In this document: positions 16,595-26,721 of the stretch, one piece after another | How the letters are laid out: every line of letters starts with the position of its first letter | Numbering within the stretch: the stretch's first letter is position 1 | From: Gammaproteobacteria bacterium | Lineage (GTDB): Bacteria > Pseudomonadota > Gammaproteobacteria > DSM-19610 | Reading direction: 5' to 3' | NCBI GenBank assembly: GCA_011374975.1 | Contig: DRNU01000225.1 | Location: forward strand, 1 to 64,000 | DNA: 64,000 nt | Translations under genes and position numbers: made by a program | Notes under the pieces: model-generated | The model's input: the letters and a program-made list of their open reading frames with translations, nothing else | Database searches by the model: none | What the model was told of the DNA's origin: nothing

Positions 16595-16904
16595 CTCGTG
16601 CTTTGCAATTGTGTAGCCAGTCCGGGGATGTTGATGCCGGATTGTGCTGTTAGCTGGCTCCTGCCAGGGGATATCCTTTCTATAACCCCTGTAGCGGCGA
16701 CGGGAGCGGGAAGATAAGCCGCCCGATGTGCCGGCCGGCTGCCCGGGAGGGTGCCATCCAGTTAAGGTGTGCAGGAAGGAATGCGTGTTAATTGATTGTT
16801 TCTATGGGTGAGCCAGCTTGTTTCTGGCAAAATTCCGGGCCAAAGGCCCGTCTGGAGAGTGTGTGAAACCGTTCACACTTCCGGCAAGTAGCCGGGAACA
16901 CTAG
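16595..16904 (+). other. Intergenic leader region upstream of truA
   Basis: This 310-base gap separates the divergent accessory gene from truA and marks the border between the T6SS accessory region and the core metabolic block. No gene is seen. The truA-proximal 70 bases contain three consecutive hairpins (16836-16850, 16861-16878 and 16881-16895), described separately. Confidence 0.6.
16862..16877. promoter_or_regulatory. CRP/Vfr-type dyad in the truA leader
   Basis: TGTGA-AACCGT-TCACA matches the palindromic consensus of the CRP/Vfr family exactly in both half-sites. It lies 28 bases before the truA start and is flanked by two other small hairpins. As DNA it could be an operator; as RNA it could be a stem. 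The sequence cannot tell which. Confidence 0.45.
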
Positions 16905-17684
16905 ATGCGTATTGCCTGTGGCGTTGAATATGACGGCAGCGGTTTTCATGGCTGGCAGCGTCAGCCGCACGCGCGTTCGGTCCAGGAGGATATCGAAACT
17001 GCCCTGTCGAAAGTGGCCGACCACCCGCTACAGGTGGTCTGTGCCGGGCGCACGGATGCCGGTGTCCACGCCACCTGGCAGATCATCCACTTCGATACCC
17101 GCTCCGAGCGCAGCGAACGTTCCTGGATGCTGGGCGCCAATGCCAACCTGCCGGCTGATGTGCGCCTGTTGTGGGCGCGCGCTGTGGATGACGATTTCCA
17201 CGCTCGTTTCTCGGCGCAGGCACGCAGTTATCGCTATGTCATTTTTAACCGCGAGGTGCGCAGTGCGCGACTGAGGCACCAGGTAACATGGCAACATCAA
17301 TCGCTGGACAGCGAACGTATGCAGGAAGGTGCCCGGCACCTGCTGGGCGAGCACGACTTTTCCTCGTTCCGCGCCCTGGCCTGTCAGGCGCACAGCCCGG
17401 TACGCACCATCCGGCGCCTGGCATTGGCGCGGCACGGTGATTACCTGTACCTGGACGTGGAAGCCAATGCTTTCCTGCACCACATGGTGCGCAACATCGC
17501 CGGTGTGCTGATGGCGGTGGGGCGTGGCGAGCAGGCCCCGGACTGGGTGCGCGAGATCCTGGAGCGGCGCGATCGCCGGCAGGGCGGGGTGACCGCCCCG
17601 GCCACCGGCCTGTACCTGGTGGGCGTGCAGTACCCGGCGCAGTACGGGATTGCAGCACAGGGCGCAGTACCGGCGTTTGGCTAG
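16905..17684 (+). CDS. truA: tRNA pseudouridine(38-40) synthase
   Basis: TruA converts uridines 38-40 in the anticodon arm of many tRNAs to pseudouridine. The 259-residue length is usual. The N-terminus has GVEYDGSGFHGWQRQP, and the catalytic aspartate lies in CAGRTDAGVHA (residues about 46-56). It heads the trp block, as in many gammaproteobacteria where truA precedes trpF. The ATG is directly preceded by a small hairpin rather than a strong ribosome binding site. Confidence 0.95.
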   Translation: MRIACGVEYDGSGFHGWQRQPHARSVQEDIETALSKVADHPLQVVCAGRTDAGVHATWQIIHFDTRSERSERSWMLGANANLPADVRLLWARAVDDDFHARFSAQARSYRYVIFNREVRSARLRHQVTWQHQSLDSERMQEGARHLLGEHDFSSFRALACQAHSPVRTIRRLALARHGDYLYLDVEANAFLHHMVRNIAGVLMAVGRGEQAPDWVREILERRDRRQGGVTAPATGLYLVGVQYPAQYGIAAQGAVPAFG

Positions 17685-17758
17685 AACGTCGCCAAAATTC
17701 CCGAAACAGGCCGCTTTCTGCTAACATGCACGTTTTACTTTGCCTGCCTTGTGGATCG

Positions 17759-18397
17759 ATGCGAACCCGCGTGAAAATCTGTGGAATCACCCGTCCCGAA
17801 GACGGCCACGCGGCGGCGCAGGCGGGCGCGGATGCCATTGGCCTGGTGTTCTATGCCAAAAGCCCGCGCTACGTGGAGCTGTCGCAGGCACAGGCGATAT
17901 GCCGGGCGTTGCCGCCCTTTACCAGTGTCGTGGCGCTGTTCGTCGATGCGCCGCGTGAACAGGTCGAGCAGGTGCTGCGTGCCGTGCCGGTGGATATCCT
18001 GCAATTCCACGGCAATGAAACTGCGGAGCAATGCACGGGTTTCACACGCCCCTATATCAAGGCCGTCGCTATGCAGCAGGGCAGTGACCCGCTGCCGGTC
18101 ATGGCGGCGCATCCTGCGGCCAGCGGTTTTTTGCTGGATGCCTGGCAGCCGGATACACACGGCGGCGGCGGTGTGGCCTTCGACTGGGCGCAGATGCCGC
18201 GCAGCGCTGACCGGCCGCTGATCCTGGCCGGAGGTCTGACACCGGACAATGTCAGTGCCGCCATTGCGCAGACGCGGCCTTTTGCGGTGGATGTCAGCAG
18301 TGGTGTCGAGCAGGAAAAGGGCATCAAGTCCGCGGACAGAATTGAAGCATTTATACGAGGTGTAGAACGTGGTGACGCAGGTCAAATCAACGGCTGA
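17759..18397 (+). CDS. trpF: Phosphoribosylanthranilate isomerase
   Basis: TrpF performs the Amadori rearrangement of phosphoribosylanthranilate in tryptophan synthesis. The 212-residue TIM-barrel protein starts [11 protein letters not shown], the conserved beta-1 strand with the catalytic Cys, and has [12 protein letters not shown] and a C-terminal DVSSGVE phosphate-binding loop. The ATG at 17759 was preferred to one 33 bases upstream because it gives the standard N-terminus. Its end overlaps trpB by 29 bases, so the two are co-translated. Confidence 0.95.
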   Translation: MRTRVKICGITRPEDGHAAAQAGADAIGLVFYAKSPRYVELSQAQAICRALPPFTSVVALFVDAPREQVEQVLRAVPVDILQFHGNETAEQCTGFTRPYIKAVAMQQGSDPLPVMAAHPAASGFLLDAWQPDTHGGGGVAFDWAQMPRSADRPLILAGGLTPDNVSAAIAQTRPFAVDVSSGVEQEKGIKSADRIEAFIRGVERGDAGQING

Positions 18398-19601
18398 TTC
18401 GGTTCCCCTGACCGAGTTGCCGGACGCCAACGGGCACTTTGGCCCCTACGGCGGGCGCTTTGTCGCAGAGACATTGATGGGGCCGCTGGAAGAGTTGCGC
18501 GCGGCCTATGAAAAGTTTTGCCAGGACCCGGATTTCCAGGCCGAGCTGGACAGCGACCTGGCGCACTTCGTGGGCCGCCCGTCGCCGCTGTACCACGCCG
18601 AGCGCTGGAGCCGGGAGCTGGGTGGCGCACAGATTTACCTGAAGCGTGAAGACCTCAATCATACCGGTGCGCACAAGGTCAACAACACCGTGGGTCAGGC
18701 GCTGCTCGCCAGGCGCATGGGCAAAAAACGCATTATCGCGGAAACCGGCGCCGGCCAGCACGGTGTGGCAACGGCCACCGTGGCGGCGCGCTTCGGCATG
18801 CAATGCGTGGTGTACATGGGCGCCGAGGATATCCAGCGCCAGGCTATCAACGTCTACCGCATGCGCCTGTTGGGCGCCGAGGTGGTGTCGGTCGAGTCCG
18901 GTTCGAAGACGCTGAAAGACGCGCTCAACGAAGCCATGCGCGACTGGGTGACCAATATCGACGATACCTTCTACATCATCGGTACCGTGGCCGGTCCGCA
19001 TCCCTACCCGGCCATGGTGCGCGATTTCCAGACCATCATCGGGCGCGAGGCGCGTGCGCAGATATTGGAACAGGCCGGGCGCCTGCCGGACGGTCTGATT
19101 GCCTGTGTCGGCGGCGGTTCGAACGCGATCGGGCTGTTCTATCCTTTCCTCGAAGATACGGATGTCGCCATGTACGGTGTCGAGGGCGGAGGCGACGGTG
19201 TCGACAGCGGCCGGCACGCCGCACCCCTGTGCGCCGGGCGTCCCGGTGTGCTGCACGGCAACCGCACCTACCTGATGGAAGACGCGGACGGCCAGATTAT
19301 TGAAACCCACTCAGTGTCCGCCGGGCTCGACTACCCGGGCGTCGGCCCCGAGCATGCATGGCTCAAGGACAGCGGCCGGGCGCAGTATGTCGCCGCCACC
19401 GATGAACAGGCACTGCAGGCCTTCCATGAACTGACCCGCGTCGAGGGCATTATTCCTGCGCTGGAATCCAGCCATGCGCTGGCCTACGCCGGGCAACTGG
19501 CGCCGACCCTGGACAGTGACAAACTGCTGATCGTCAACCTGTCCGGGCGTGGCGACAAGGACATCCACACGGTGGCCGGGCTGGAAGGAATCAAGGTATG
19601 A
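18369..19601 (+). CDS. trpB: Tryptophan synthase beta chain
   Basis: TrpB makes tryptophan from indole and serine with PLP. The 410-residue protein shows the expected [12 protein letters not shown] start, PLP lysine in HTGAHKVNN, the phosphate-binding loop GGGSNAIG and the C-terminal SGRGDKD. The start is one of two adjacent GTG codons (18369 or 18372) inside the end of trpF. The stop overlaps the trpA start as ATGA, the usual coupling that keeps alpha and beta chains in equal amounts. Confidence 0.97.
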   Translation: MVTQVKSTADSVPLTELPDANGHFGPYGGRFVAETLMGPLEELRAAYEKFCQDPDFQAELDSDLAHFVGRPSPLYHAERWSRELGGAQIYLKREDLNHTGAHKVNNTVGQALLARRMGKKRIIAETGAGQHGVATATVAARFGMQCVVYMGAEDIQRQAINVYRMRLLGAEVVSVESGSKTLKDALNEAMRDWVTNIDDTFYIIGTVAGPHPYPAMVRDFQTIIGREARAQILEQAGRLPDGLIACVGGGSNAIGLFYPFLEDTDVAMYGVEGGGDGVDSGRHAAPLCAGRPGVLHGNRTYLMEDADGQIIETHSVSAGLDYPGVGPEHAWLKDSGRAQYVAATDEQALQAFHELTRVEGIIPALESSHALAYAGQLAPTLDSDKLLIVNLSGRGDKDIHTVAGLEGIKV

Positions 19602-20404
19602 GCCGTATCGCAACCCGTTTCGAGGCGCTGCGCGCAGCCGGCCGCAAGGCACTGATCCCCTATATCACCGCCGGTGACCCGCAACCCGCGGTCACAGTGC
19701 CGCTGATGCACGCGCTGGTGGAAGCCGGTGCCGACATCCTGGAGCTGGGTGTGCCGTTCTCCGACCCGATGGCCGACGGCCCGGTGATCCAGGCCGCCTG
19801 CGAGCGCGCGCTGAAACACCATGTCAGCCTGCACCAGGTGCTGGACATGGTGCGCAGCTTCCGTGAGCGCGACGCGGAAACCCCCGTGGTGCTGATGGGC
19901 TATCTCAACCCGGTCGAGGTCATGGGCTACCAGGCCTTCTCCGAGGCGGCGCAGGCCGCCGGTGTCGACGGTGTCCTCACCGTGGACCTGCCGCCGGAAG
20001 AGGCGCACGAACTGGTCGCCTGCATGAAGGCGCAGCAGCTGGACCCGATTTTCCTGGCGGCGCCCAACAGCGATGCGACGCGTATTCGCCTGATGACGGA
20101 AAACGGCGGCGGTTTCCTTTATTATGTCTCCTTCAAGGGCGTGACCGGCGCCAATCGCCTGGACGTGCAGGCGGTGCAGGACAAGTTGAATGAGATACGC
20201 GCCAACACCGACCTGCCGGTCGGCGTCGGTTTCGGCATCAGCGATGCGGAAACGGCAGCGCAGATCGCCGCCTTTGCCGATGCCGTGGTGGTGGGCAGCG
20301 TGCTGGTCAAACGGGTTGCCGCGCTGGCCGGTCAGCCGGACCAGATACCGCTGCAGGCGCCGCAGGTTATTGCCGAGATGCGGGCGGCGATGGACGCTGT
20401 CTGA
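19598..20404 (+). CDS. trpA: Tryptophan synthase alpha chain
   Basis: TrpA cleaves indole-3-glycerol phosphate and channels indole to TrpB. The 268-residue protein has the catalytic Glu in [19 protein letters not shown], the loop VDLPPEEA and the C-terminal GFGIS motif. It overlaps trpB by four bases and is followed after 29 bases by accD, the common gammaproteobacterial order. Confidence 0.97.
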   Translation: MSRIATRFEALRAAGRKALIPYITAGDPQPAVTVPLMHALVEAGADILELGVPFSDPMADGPVIQAACERALKHHVSLHQVLDMVRSFRERDAETPVVLMGYLNPVEVMGYQAFSEAAQAAGVDGVLTVDLPPEEAHELVACMKAQQLDPIFLAAPNSDATRIRLMTENGGGFLYYVSFKGVTGANRLDVQAVQDKLNEIRANTDLPVGVGFGISDAETAAQIAAFADAVVVGSVLVKRVAALAGQPDQIPLQAPQVIAEMRAAMDAV

Positions 20405-20433
20405 GTGGCGGGCGTTAACACAGGAACAGGAAC

Positions 20434-21297
20434 ATGAGCTGGTTTGAAAAACTGATGCCGTCGCGCATCCGCACCGAAAGCAGGGACAAACGCGCGGTAC
20501 CGGAAGGTATCTGGAGTAAGTGCCGTTCCTGCGACGCCGTGTTGTACCGTACCGAACTGGAACGTAACCAGGACGTCTGCCCGAAGTGTGACTACCATAT
20601 GCGTATAGGAACCCGTCGCCGTCTTGATTTGTTTCTGGATCCCGAGCCGCGCGAGGAAATCGGCGCTGAAGTCCTGCCCAACGATCCGCTGAAGTTCCGC
20701 GACAGCAAAAAATATATCGACCGTCTCAAGCAGGCACAAAAGAGTACCGGCGAAACCGATGCGCTGGTGGCCATGCGCGGCCAGGTCGAGGGTGTCCCGC
20801 TGGTGGCGGCTGCCTTCGAGTTCGGTTTCATGGGCGGGTCCATGGGTTCCGTGGTGGGCGAGCGTTTTGTCCGCGCGGTGAACACCTGCCTGGACCACAG
20901 CATCCCGCTGGTGTGTTTCTCGGCCAGTGGCGGCGCGCGCATGCAGGAAGCCCTGCTGTCCCTGATGCAGATGGCGAAGACCAGTGCCGCGCTGTCGCGC
21001 CTGTCGAAGGCGGGTATTCCCTTTATCTCGGTGATGACCGACCCCACCATGGGTGGTGTATCCGCCAGTCTGGCGATGCTGGGCGATATCAATATCGCGG
21101 AGCCGAAAGCGCTGATCGGTTTTGCCGGCCCGCGCGTCATCGAGCAGACGGTGCGTGAAACCCTGCCCGAGGGTTTCCAGCGCAGCGAATTCCTGCTCGA
21201 ACACGGCGCCATCGACATGATCGTCGACCGGCGCGAAATGCGCGAGCGCATTGCCACCCTGCTGGCCATTCTCACCCATCACGCACCGATCAATTGA
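20434..21297 (+). CDS. accD: Acetyl-CoA carboxylase carboxyltransferase subunit beta
   Basis: AccD with AccA transfers the carboxyl group from biotin to acetyl-CoA, the first step of fatty-acid synthesis. The 287-residue protein has the N-terminal four-cysteine zinc ribbon (CRSC near 28 and CPKC near 50) and the crotonase-like carboxyltransferase core with [11 protein letters not shown] good ribosome binding site (AGGAACAGGAAC) precedes the ATG. It lies between trpA and folC as in Pseudomonas. Confidence 0.97.
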   Translation: MSWFEKLMPSRIRTESRDKRAVPEGIWSKCRSCDAVLYRTELERNQDVCPKCDYHMRIGTRRRLDLFLDPEPREEIGAEVLPNDPLKFRDSKKYIDRLKQAQKSTGETDALVAMRGQVEGVPLVAAAFEFGFMGGSMGSVVGERFVRAVNTCLDHSIPLVCFSASGGARMQEALLSLMQMAKTSAALSRLSKAGIPFISVMTDPTMGGVSASLAMLGDINIAEPKALIGFAGPRVIEQTVRETLPEGFQRSEFLLEHGAIDMIVDRREMRERIATLLAILTHHAPIN

Positions 21298-21380
21298 TCC
21301 CCGCAACGCTGATTGATTCGTCATGCACTGGCCGGCATGGCAGTACAGGGATTGATCAGGGTTTGCTTGCCTGACCGGAG

Positions 21381-22661
21381 ATGTCCGCCCCGCGTTTCAC
21401 CGCTCTCGACGACTGGCTGACCTGGCAGGAGACGCTGCACCCTTCCGCTATCGATCTCGGCCTGGAGCGGGTGGCGCGTGTCGCCGACCGCCTGCAATGC
21501 CGCACCCCGGCACCGCTGGTTATCTCGATCGCCGGTACCAATGGCAAGGGCTCCTCGCTCGCCTTGCTGGAAGCCATCCTGTCCCGCGCCGGCTACCGTG
21601 TCGGTTGTTATACCTCCCCGCACCTGCTGCGTTACAACGAACGGCTGCGGCTGTGTGGCGAGAATGTATCCGACCAGGCCCTGTGCGATGCCTTCGCGCG
21701 TATCGACGCCGCGCGCGGCGAGGACTCGCTGACCTACTTTGAATTCGGTACCCTGGCCGCGCTGGATATCATGTCGGGTGCCGCGCTCGACGTGGCGCTG
21801 CTGGAAGTGGGGCTGGGCGGGCGGCTGGATGCGGTCAATATTGTCGATGCGGACGCTGCGCTTATCACCAGTATCGGCATCGACCACACCGAGTGGCTGG
21901 GGCAGGACCGTGCGGCGATTGCCCGGGAGAAGGCCGGGATACTGCGTGCCGCGTGCCCGGCAGTGTGCGGGGACGCCGATCCGCCGCAGACGTTGCGTAC
22001 CGAGGCACAGCGTATTGGTACCCGCTTGCGGGTGCTGGGCGAAGATTTCCGCCTGCATGAGGTCGCGCGCGGCTGGCACTGGCAGGGAGAGGGCATGCAG
22101 TACCAGGACCTGCCCCGACCGGCACTGCCCGGCGCACACCAGCTGGCCAACGCCGCTGCCGTGCTGATGCTGCTGGAAACGCTGGCACCGCGCCTGCCGG
22201 TCACGCGTGAAGCCATCGATGCCGGCCTGAAATGGGTGCGGCTGGCGGGGCGTGTGCAACGCCTGCCGGGCAGGGTGGAACAGGTGCTGGATGTGTCCCA
22301 TAATGCGCAGGCGGCGCTGGCGCTGGCGGATACACTCGGGAAGCTGCCGCTGGCGGGCAAGACCCATGCCGTGCTGGGCATGATGCGGGACAAGGATTGC
22401 GCGGCATTTGCCGGTGCGCTCGCCGCTCAGGTGTCGCACTGGTACCCGGTGGGGCTGGCCGGTGAGCGCGCCAGCCCGGTTGGAGTACTGGCGGACACGC
22501 TGGCGGGCATAGCGGGTACGGAACACGTGACTGCCTGCACGTCCCTCGCGGATGCGCAGGCGTTACTCGGGAAAACCACACGCGCGGGTGACCGCATCCT
22601 GGTTTGCGGTTCGTTCTATACCGTGGCCGGATGGCTGGCACTGCCCCCTGAATTTGGCTGA
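21381..22661 (+). CDS. folC: Bifunctional dihydrofolate/folylpolyglutamate synthase
   Basis: FolC adds glutamate to dihydropteroate and to reduced folates. The 426-residue protein is a Mur-ligase relative with P-loop GTNGKGSSLALLEAIL near residue 53, the glycine-rich EVGLGGRLDAVN and the later SIGIDHTEWLG. It has GGAG-type ribosome binding (CCGGAG) before the ATG and is closely followed by the SPOR gene. Confidence 0.95.
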   Translation: MSAPRFTALDDWLTWQETLHPSAIDLGLERVARVADRLQCRTPAPLVISIAGTNGKGSSLALLEAILSRAGYRVGCYTSPHLLRYNERLRLCGENVSDQALCDAFARIDAARGEDSLTYFEFGTLAALDIMSGAALDVALLEVGLGGRLDAVNIVDADAALITSIGIDHTEWLGQDRAAIAREKAGILRAACPAVCGDADPPQTLRTEAQRIGTRLRVLGEDFRLHEVARGWHWQGEGMQYQDLPRPALPGAHQLANAAAVLMLLETLAPRLPVTREAIDAGLKWVRLAGRVQRLPGRVEQVLDVSHNAQAALALADTLGKLPLAGKTHAVLGMMRDKDCAAFAGALAAQVSHWYPVGLAGERASPVGVLADTLAGIAGTEHVTACTSLADAQALLGKTTRAGDRILVCGSFYTVAGWLALPPEFG

Positions 22662-22670
22662 CGAGGCAAG

Positions 22671-23270
22671 ATGGACGTATTGTTGAAACAGCGCCTGGTG
22701 GGCGCCATCGTACTGGTCGCACTGGGCGTTATCTTCGTGCCCATGATTCTCGAAGGCCCCGCTCGCACCCTGGTGCCGGAAATGGAAGCGTTGCCGGAAC
22801 CTGGTAAACAGGCGCCGGTGCGTTCACTCGATACTTTTCCCACACCTGATGCCGTACCGGCAGAGCCTGAAGTCTCCGTGCTGCAGGCTGATCCCGAGCC
22901 GGTGGCCGAAAAACCGGTTCCTGCATCCGGGACGGAGCAGCCGCCCGTACCGCAGGTTGACGTTGCGCCGGAGCCGGCTGCACCGGTGAAGGCAGAGAAA
23001 ACACCCGTCCAGCCGACGGCCGCGCCGGGTCCGCTGGGGAACTGGGTGGTGCAGATGGGCAGCTTCTCCAGCGAACAGAACGCGTTGCGCCTGCGCAACC
23101 GCCTGCGCAAGGCGGGCTTTGCCACCCAGGTGGAAAAGGTGCGTGTCGAGGGCAAGCCGCGCTTCAGAGTGCGTGTGGGGCCGTTCCTGGAGCGCAGCGA
23201 GGCCGAGGACAGGCGCAAGCGGATACAGGACAAACTGAGCCTCAAGGGGCGCGTGCTGTCGTATCCCTGA
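22671..23270 (+). CDS. SPOR-domain inner-membrane protein (DedD-like)
   Basis: This is a 199-residue protein with one N-terminal transmembrane helix (about 9-25), a Pro/Glu-rich periplasmic linker (25-115) and a C-terminal SPOR domain starting GNWVVQMGSFSSEQNA. SPOR domains bind septal peptidoglycan stripped of stem peptides, so the protein probably localises to the division site. The position between folC and cvpA matches dedD of E. coli and its Pseudomonas counterpart. It starts 9 bases after folC. Confidence 0.88.
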   Translation: MDVLLKQRLVGAIVLVALGVIFVPMILEGPARTLVPEMEALPEPGKQAPVRSLDTFPTPDAVPAEPEVSVLQADPEPVAEKPVPASGTEQPPVPQVDVAPEPAAPVKAEKTPVQPTAAPGPLGNWVVQMGSFSSEQNALRLRNRLRKAGFATQVEKVRVEGKPRFRVRVGPFLERSEAEDRRKRIQDKLSLKGRVLSYP

Positions 23271-23363
23271 TTGAGTGTCGCTATAGTTCACCTTATTCGA
23301 GTAAAATACCCGCATGTATGGTTGTGACAGGTGGGTCGCCCGAAGCCGGGGCAGGGTTTTCGG

Positions 23364-23852
23364 GTGATCTGGGTAGATTTTGTTCTGCTGGGGATCATTG
23401 CCATCTCGGCCCTGCTGAGCCTGTGGCGCGGGTTCGTGAAAGAGGCGCTGTCGCTGGCCGGCTGGATCGTGGCATTGTGGGTCGGCATGCTGTTTTTCGG
23501 TGATCTTGCCGACCTGATGCGCGACTGGATCGACACACCGTCGATCCGCAACGTGGTCGCTTTCGCCATGCTGTTTGTCGGCACGGTGCTGGTCGGCGGA
23601 CTGGTGAACTACCTGGCCGGTCAGCTGGTCGCCAAAACCGGCCTGACGGCAACGGACCGTGCGCTGGGCATGATCTTCGGTATTACACGTGGTGTAGTGA
23701 TTGTCGCAGTACTGGTTCTACTGGCAGGGCTGACCAGCCTGCCGCAGGACCCCTGGTGGCAGGAATCGCTGCTATTGGCACATTTTCAGGATATGGCCCT
23801 GTGGCTGCGCAGTTTTCTGCCCGCCGATATCGCAGACCGTATCCATTTCTGA
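23364..23852 (+). CDS. cvpA: CvpA family membrane protein
   Basis: CvpA is a small inner-membrane protein named for colicin V production and linked to envelope stress tolerance; its biochemical role is unsettled. The 162-residue protein has four hydrophobic segments. The GTG at 23364 was chosen because it gives the usual start (M)IWVDFVLLGI; an upstream in-frame start would add a hydrophilic tail not seen in the family. It is followed by purF, the conserved cvpA-purF pair. Confidence 0.92.
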   Translation: MIWVDFVLLGIIAISALLSLWRGFVKEALSLAGWIVALWVGMLFFGDLADLMRDWIDTPSIRNVVAFAMLFVGTVLVGGLVNYLAGQLVAKTGLTATDRALGMIFGITRGVVIVAVLVLLAGLTSLPQDPWWQESLLLAHFQDMALWLRSFLPADIADRIHF

Positions 23853-23888
23853 CATTCAAATTGTATTCGTAACGCTGAGGCTGAAACT

Positions 23889-25403
23889 GTGTGTGGCATA
23901 GTCGGTATTGTTTCTTCTTACACTGCGGTTAATCAGTCCATCTACGATGCATTGACCGTGTTACAGCACCGGGGCCAGGACGCGGCCGGTATCATGACCT
24001 GCGAGGGCAGCAAGCTCTGGCTGCGCAAGGACAACGGCCTGGTGCGCGACGTGTTCCACACCCGCCACATGCTGCGCCTGCGCGGCAACATGGGCATCGG
24101 GCACGTGCGCTACCCGACCGCCGGCTGCGAGAGTTCCGCCGAGGCCCAGCCGTTCTACGTGAATTCCCCCTACGGTATTACCCTGGCGCACAACGGTAAC
24201 CTGACCAACGCCGGCGAGCTGAAGGACAACCTGTTCCGCGAAGACCTGCGTCACCTCAATACCGATTCGGATTCGGAAGTGCTGCTGAATGTGTTCGCGC
24301 ATGAGCTGCAGCGCTGCGGCAAATTGCGCATCAATGAAGACGATGTGTTTGCCGCAGTGTCCAACGTGCACCGGCGTTGCCGTGGCGCCTACGCGGCGGT
24401 CGCCATGATCACCGGTTTCGGCGTGGTGGCCTTCCGTGATCCCTACGGCATTCGCCCCCTGGTGTACGGGAGTCGCAAGACCGAACGGGGTACAGAATAT
24501 ATCGTGGCCTCGGAAAGCGTGGCGCTCGATTCGCTGGGTTTCGAACTGATCGCCGACGTGCGTCCCGGTGAGGCGTTGTTCCTGGGGAAGGACGGCAGTA
24601 TGTCGATACGCCCGTGTGCAGAGGAAGCGCACTATATGCCCTGTATTTTCGAGCATGTCTACCTGGCAAGACCGGATTCGATTATCGATGATGTCTCCGT
24701 GTACAAGGCGCGCCTGCGCATGGGCGAGGCGCTGGCGGCGAAGATCCAGCGCGAGCGTCCGGAGCATGATATCGACGTGGTCATCCCCATTCCCGATACC
24801 AGCCGTACCGCTGCATTGCAGCTGGCCAATAACCTGGGTATCAAATACCGCGAAGGCTTTATCAAGAACCGCTACATCGGCCGCACCTTCATCATGCCCG
24901 GCCAGCAGCAGCGCCGGAAATCGGTGCGCCAGAAACTGAATGCCATCGACCTGGAATTCCGTGACAAGAACGTCATGCTGGTGGACGACTCCATCGTGCG
25001 CGGTACCACCTCGCAGCAGATCATCCAGATGGCGCGCGACGCCGGTGCGAAGCACGTCTATTTTGCCTCGGCCGCGCCGCCGGTGCGTTATCCCAACGTG
25101 TACGGTATCGACATGCCGACCCGCGACGAGCTGATTGCGCATGACCGCAGTGTCGAGGAGATCGCGGCTGCCATCGGTGCCGACTGGCTGGTCTTCCAGG
25201 ATCTGGACGACCTTATCGATGCGGTCAGGAAAGGCAACCCGGAGCTGGAAGGTTTCGACTGCTCGGTGTTCACCGGTGAGTACGTGACCGGCACAGTAAC
25301 GAAGGATTACCTCGCCAGTCTCGAACAGATGCGCAGCGATTCCGCCAAGGAGAAGCGCCGCCTGTCCGACGACGCGGTGATCGAGATGCACAATAACGCT
25401 TGA
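23889..25403 (+). CDS. purF: Amidophosphoribosyltransferase
   Basis: PurF makes phosphoribosylamine from PRPP and glutamine, the first step of purine synthesis. After removal of Met, Cys1 of CGIVGIV is the glutaminase nucleophile. The N-terminal half is the Ntn glutaminase domain ([15 protein letters not shown]), and the C-terminal half is a phosphoribosyltransferase with PRPP loop [13 protein letters not shown]. The 504-residue length is normal. The start codon is GTG. Confidence 0.97.
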   Translation: MCGIVGIVSSYTAVNQSIYDALTVLQHRGQDAAGIMTCEGSKLWLRKDNGLVRDVFHTRHMLRLRGNMGIGHVRYPTAGCESSAEAQPFYVNSPYGITLAHNGNLTNAGELKDNLFREDLRHLNTDSDSEVLLNVFAHELQRCGKLRINEDDVFAAVSNVHRRCRGAYAAVAMITGFGVVAFRDPYGIRPLVYGSRKTERGTEYIVASESVALDSLGFELIADVRPGEALFLGKDGSMSIRPCAEEAHYMPCIFEHVYLARPDSIIDDVSVYKARLRMGEALAAKIQRERPEHDIDVVIPIPDTSRTAALQLANNLGIKYREGFIKNRYIGRTFIMPGQQQRRKSVRQKLNAIDLEFRDKNVMLVDDSIVRGTTSQQIIQMARDAGAKHVYFASAAPPVRYPNVYGIDMPTRDELIAHDRSVEEIAAAIGADWLVFQDLDDLIDAVRKGNPELEGFDCSVFTGEYVTGTVTKDYLASLEQMRSDSAKEKRRLSDDAVIEMHNNA

Positions 25404-25527
25404 CCCGCACGGCTGAACTTGTCTAACCTTGTCACGCGCCGATTTGAAATTCAGCTTGCGGGCGCATAACAAATTCGGCTAAAGCGACGGCACCTGCTTT
25501 CGTTGTTAGTCGAAGCAGGAGAGGGCA

Positions 25528-26709
25528 ATGCCTGATACACACGACAAGCCGCCCGGTTTCGAAACCCTGGCGGTACGCGCCGGCCAGCAGCGCACGGCGG
25601 AATCCGAACACTCGGAACCGATTTTCCCGACCTCCAGCTACGTGTTCGAGAGCGCCGCAGCGGCAGCCGCACGTTTTGCCGGTGACGAGCCCGGCAATAT
25701 CTATTCACGCTTTACCAATCCCACGGTACGCACCTTCGAGCAACGCCTGGCGGCACTGGAAGGCGGCGAACGCTGCGTGGCGACGGCATCCGGCATGGCG
25801 GCCATCTACGCTACCTGCGCCGGCCTGTTGCAGTCGGGTGACCACATCGTGTCATCGCGCAGCATTTTCGGCAGCACCACGCTGCTGTTCAATAATTACC
25901 TCGGCAAGTTCGGTATCGAAACGACCTTTGTGGGGCAGGACGACCTGGCCGGCTGGGAGCAGGCCATCCGCCCGGAAACCCGCCTGTTGTTCCTGGAGAC
26001 GCCGTCCAACCCGCTTACCGAGGTGGCCGACATTGCCGCGCTCGCCGAACTGGCGCACGCCAACGACTGCCTGCTGGCGGTAGACAACTGTTTCTGCACG
26101 CCGGCCTTGCAACAGCCGCTGGCGCTGGGCGCGGATATCGTGATCCACTCGGCCACCAAGTACCTGGATGGCCAGGGGCGCTGTGTGGGCGGCGCTGTGG
26201 TCGGACGCGAGGATGTGGTCGGCGAAGGTGTGTACGGCTTCCTGCGCACCTGCGGCCCGACCATGAGCCCGTTCAACGCCTGGGTATTCCTTAAAGGTCT
26301 TGAGACATTGTCGATTCGCATGCGGGCGCACTGCGCCGCTGCGCAACAGTTGGCGGACTGGTTGCAGGAACAACGCGGCGTGAGCCGGGTCTATTACCCC
26401 GGGCTTGAGTCGCACCCGCAGCACACACTGGCGGCGCGCCAGCAGAGCGGCTTCGGCGGTATTGTCGCGTTCGAGGTGGAGGGCGGCCAGGCGGCCGCGT
26501 GGAAACTGATCGATGCGACGCGGATCTGTTCTATCACGGCCAACCTGGGTGATACCAAGACCACCATCACCCACCCGGCGACCACCACGCACGGCCGCCT
26601 GACGCCGGAGCAGCGTGACGAGTCCGGAATTTCCGATGGTCTGATCCGCGTAGCGGTCGGGCTGGAAACGATTGATGATATCTGTGCCGACCTGGCGCAT
26701 GGACTGTAA
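25528..26709 (+). CDS. metZ: O-succinylhomoserine sulfhydrylase
   Basis: MetZ forms homocysteine directly from O-succinylhomoserine and sulfide with PLP, bypassing cystathionine. The 393-residue protein belongs to the Cys/Met-metabolism PLP family, with YSRFTNPTV, ATASGMAAIYAT and the PLP lysine in HSATKYLDGQGR. The purF-metZ order is that of Pseudomonas, which supports MetZ over cystathionine gamma-synthase (MetB). The start has AGGAGAGGG. Confidence 0.9.
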   Translation: MPDTHDKPPGFETLAVRAGQQRTAESEHSEPIFPTSSYVFESAAAAAARFAGDEPGNIYSRFTNPTVRTFEQRLAALEGGERCVATASGMAAIYATCAGLLQSGDHIVSSRSIFGSTTLLFNNYLGKFGIETTFVGQDDLAGWEQAIRPETRLLFLETPSNPLTEVADIAALAELAHANDCLLAVDNCFCTPALQQPLALGADIVIHSATKYLDGQGRCVGGAVVGREDVVGEGVYGFLRTCGPTMSPFNAWVFLKGLETLSIRMRAHCAAAQQLADWLQEQRGVSRVYYPGLESHPQHTLAARQQSGFGGIVAFEVEGGQAAAWKLIDATRICSITANLGDTKTTITHPATTTHGRLTPEQRDESGISDGLIRVAVGLETIDDICADLAHGL

Positions 26710-26721
26710 GGAGTGAAGCTG

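Noticed and set aside
23961-25472. 503-codon open frame on the minus strand
   Set aside because: It lies wholly across purF, which has all its catalytic motifs on the plus strand; the minus frame is a by-product of GC-rich codons.
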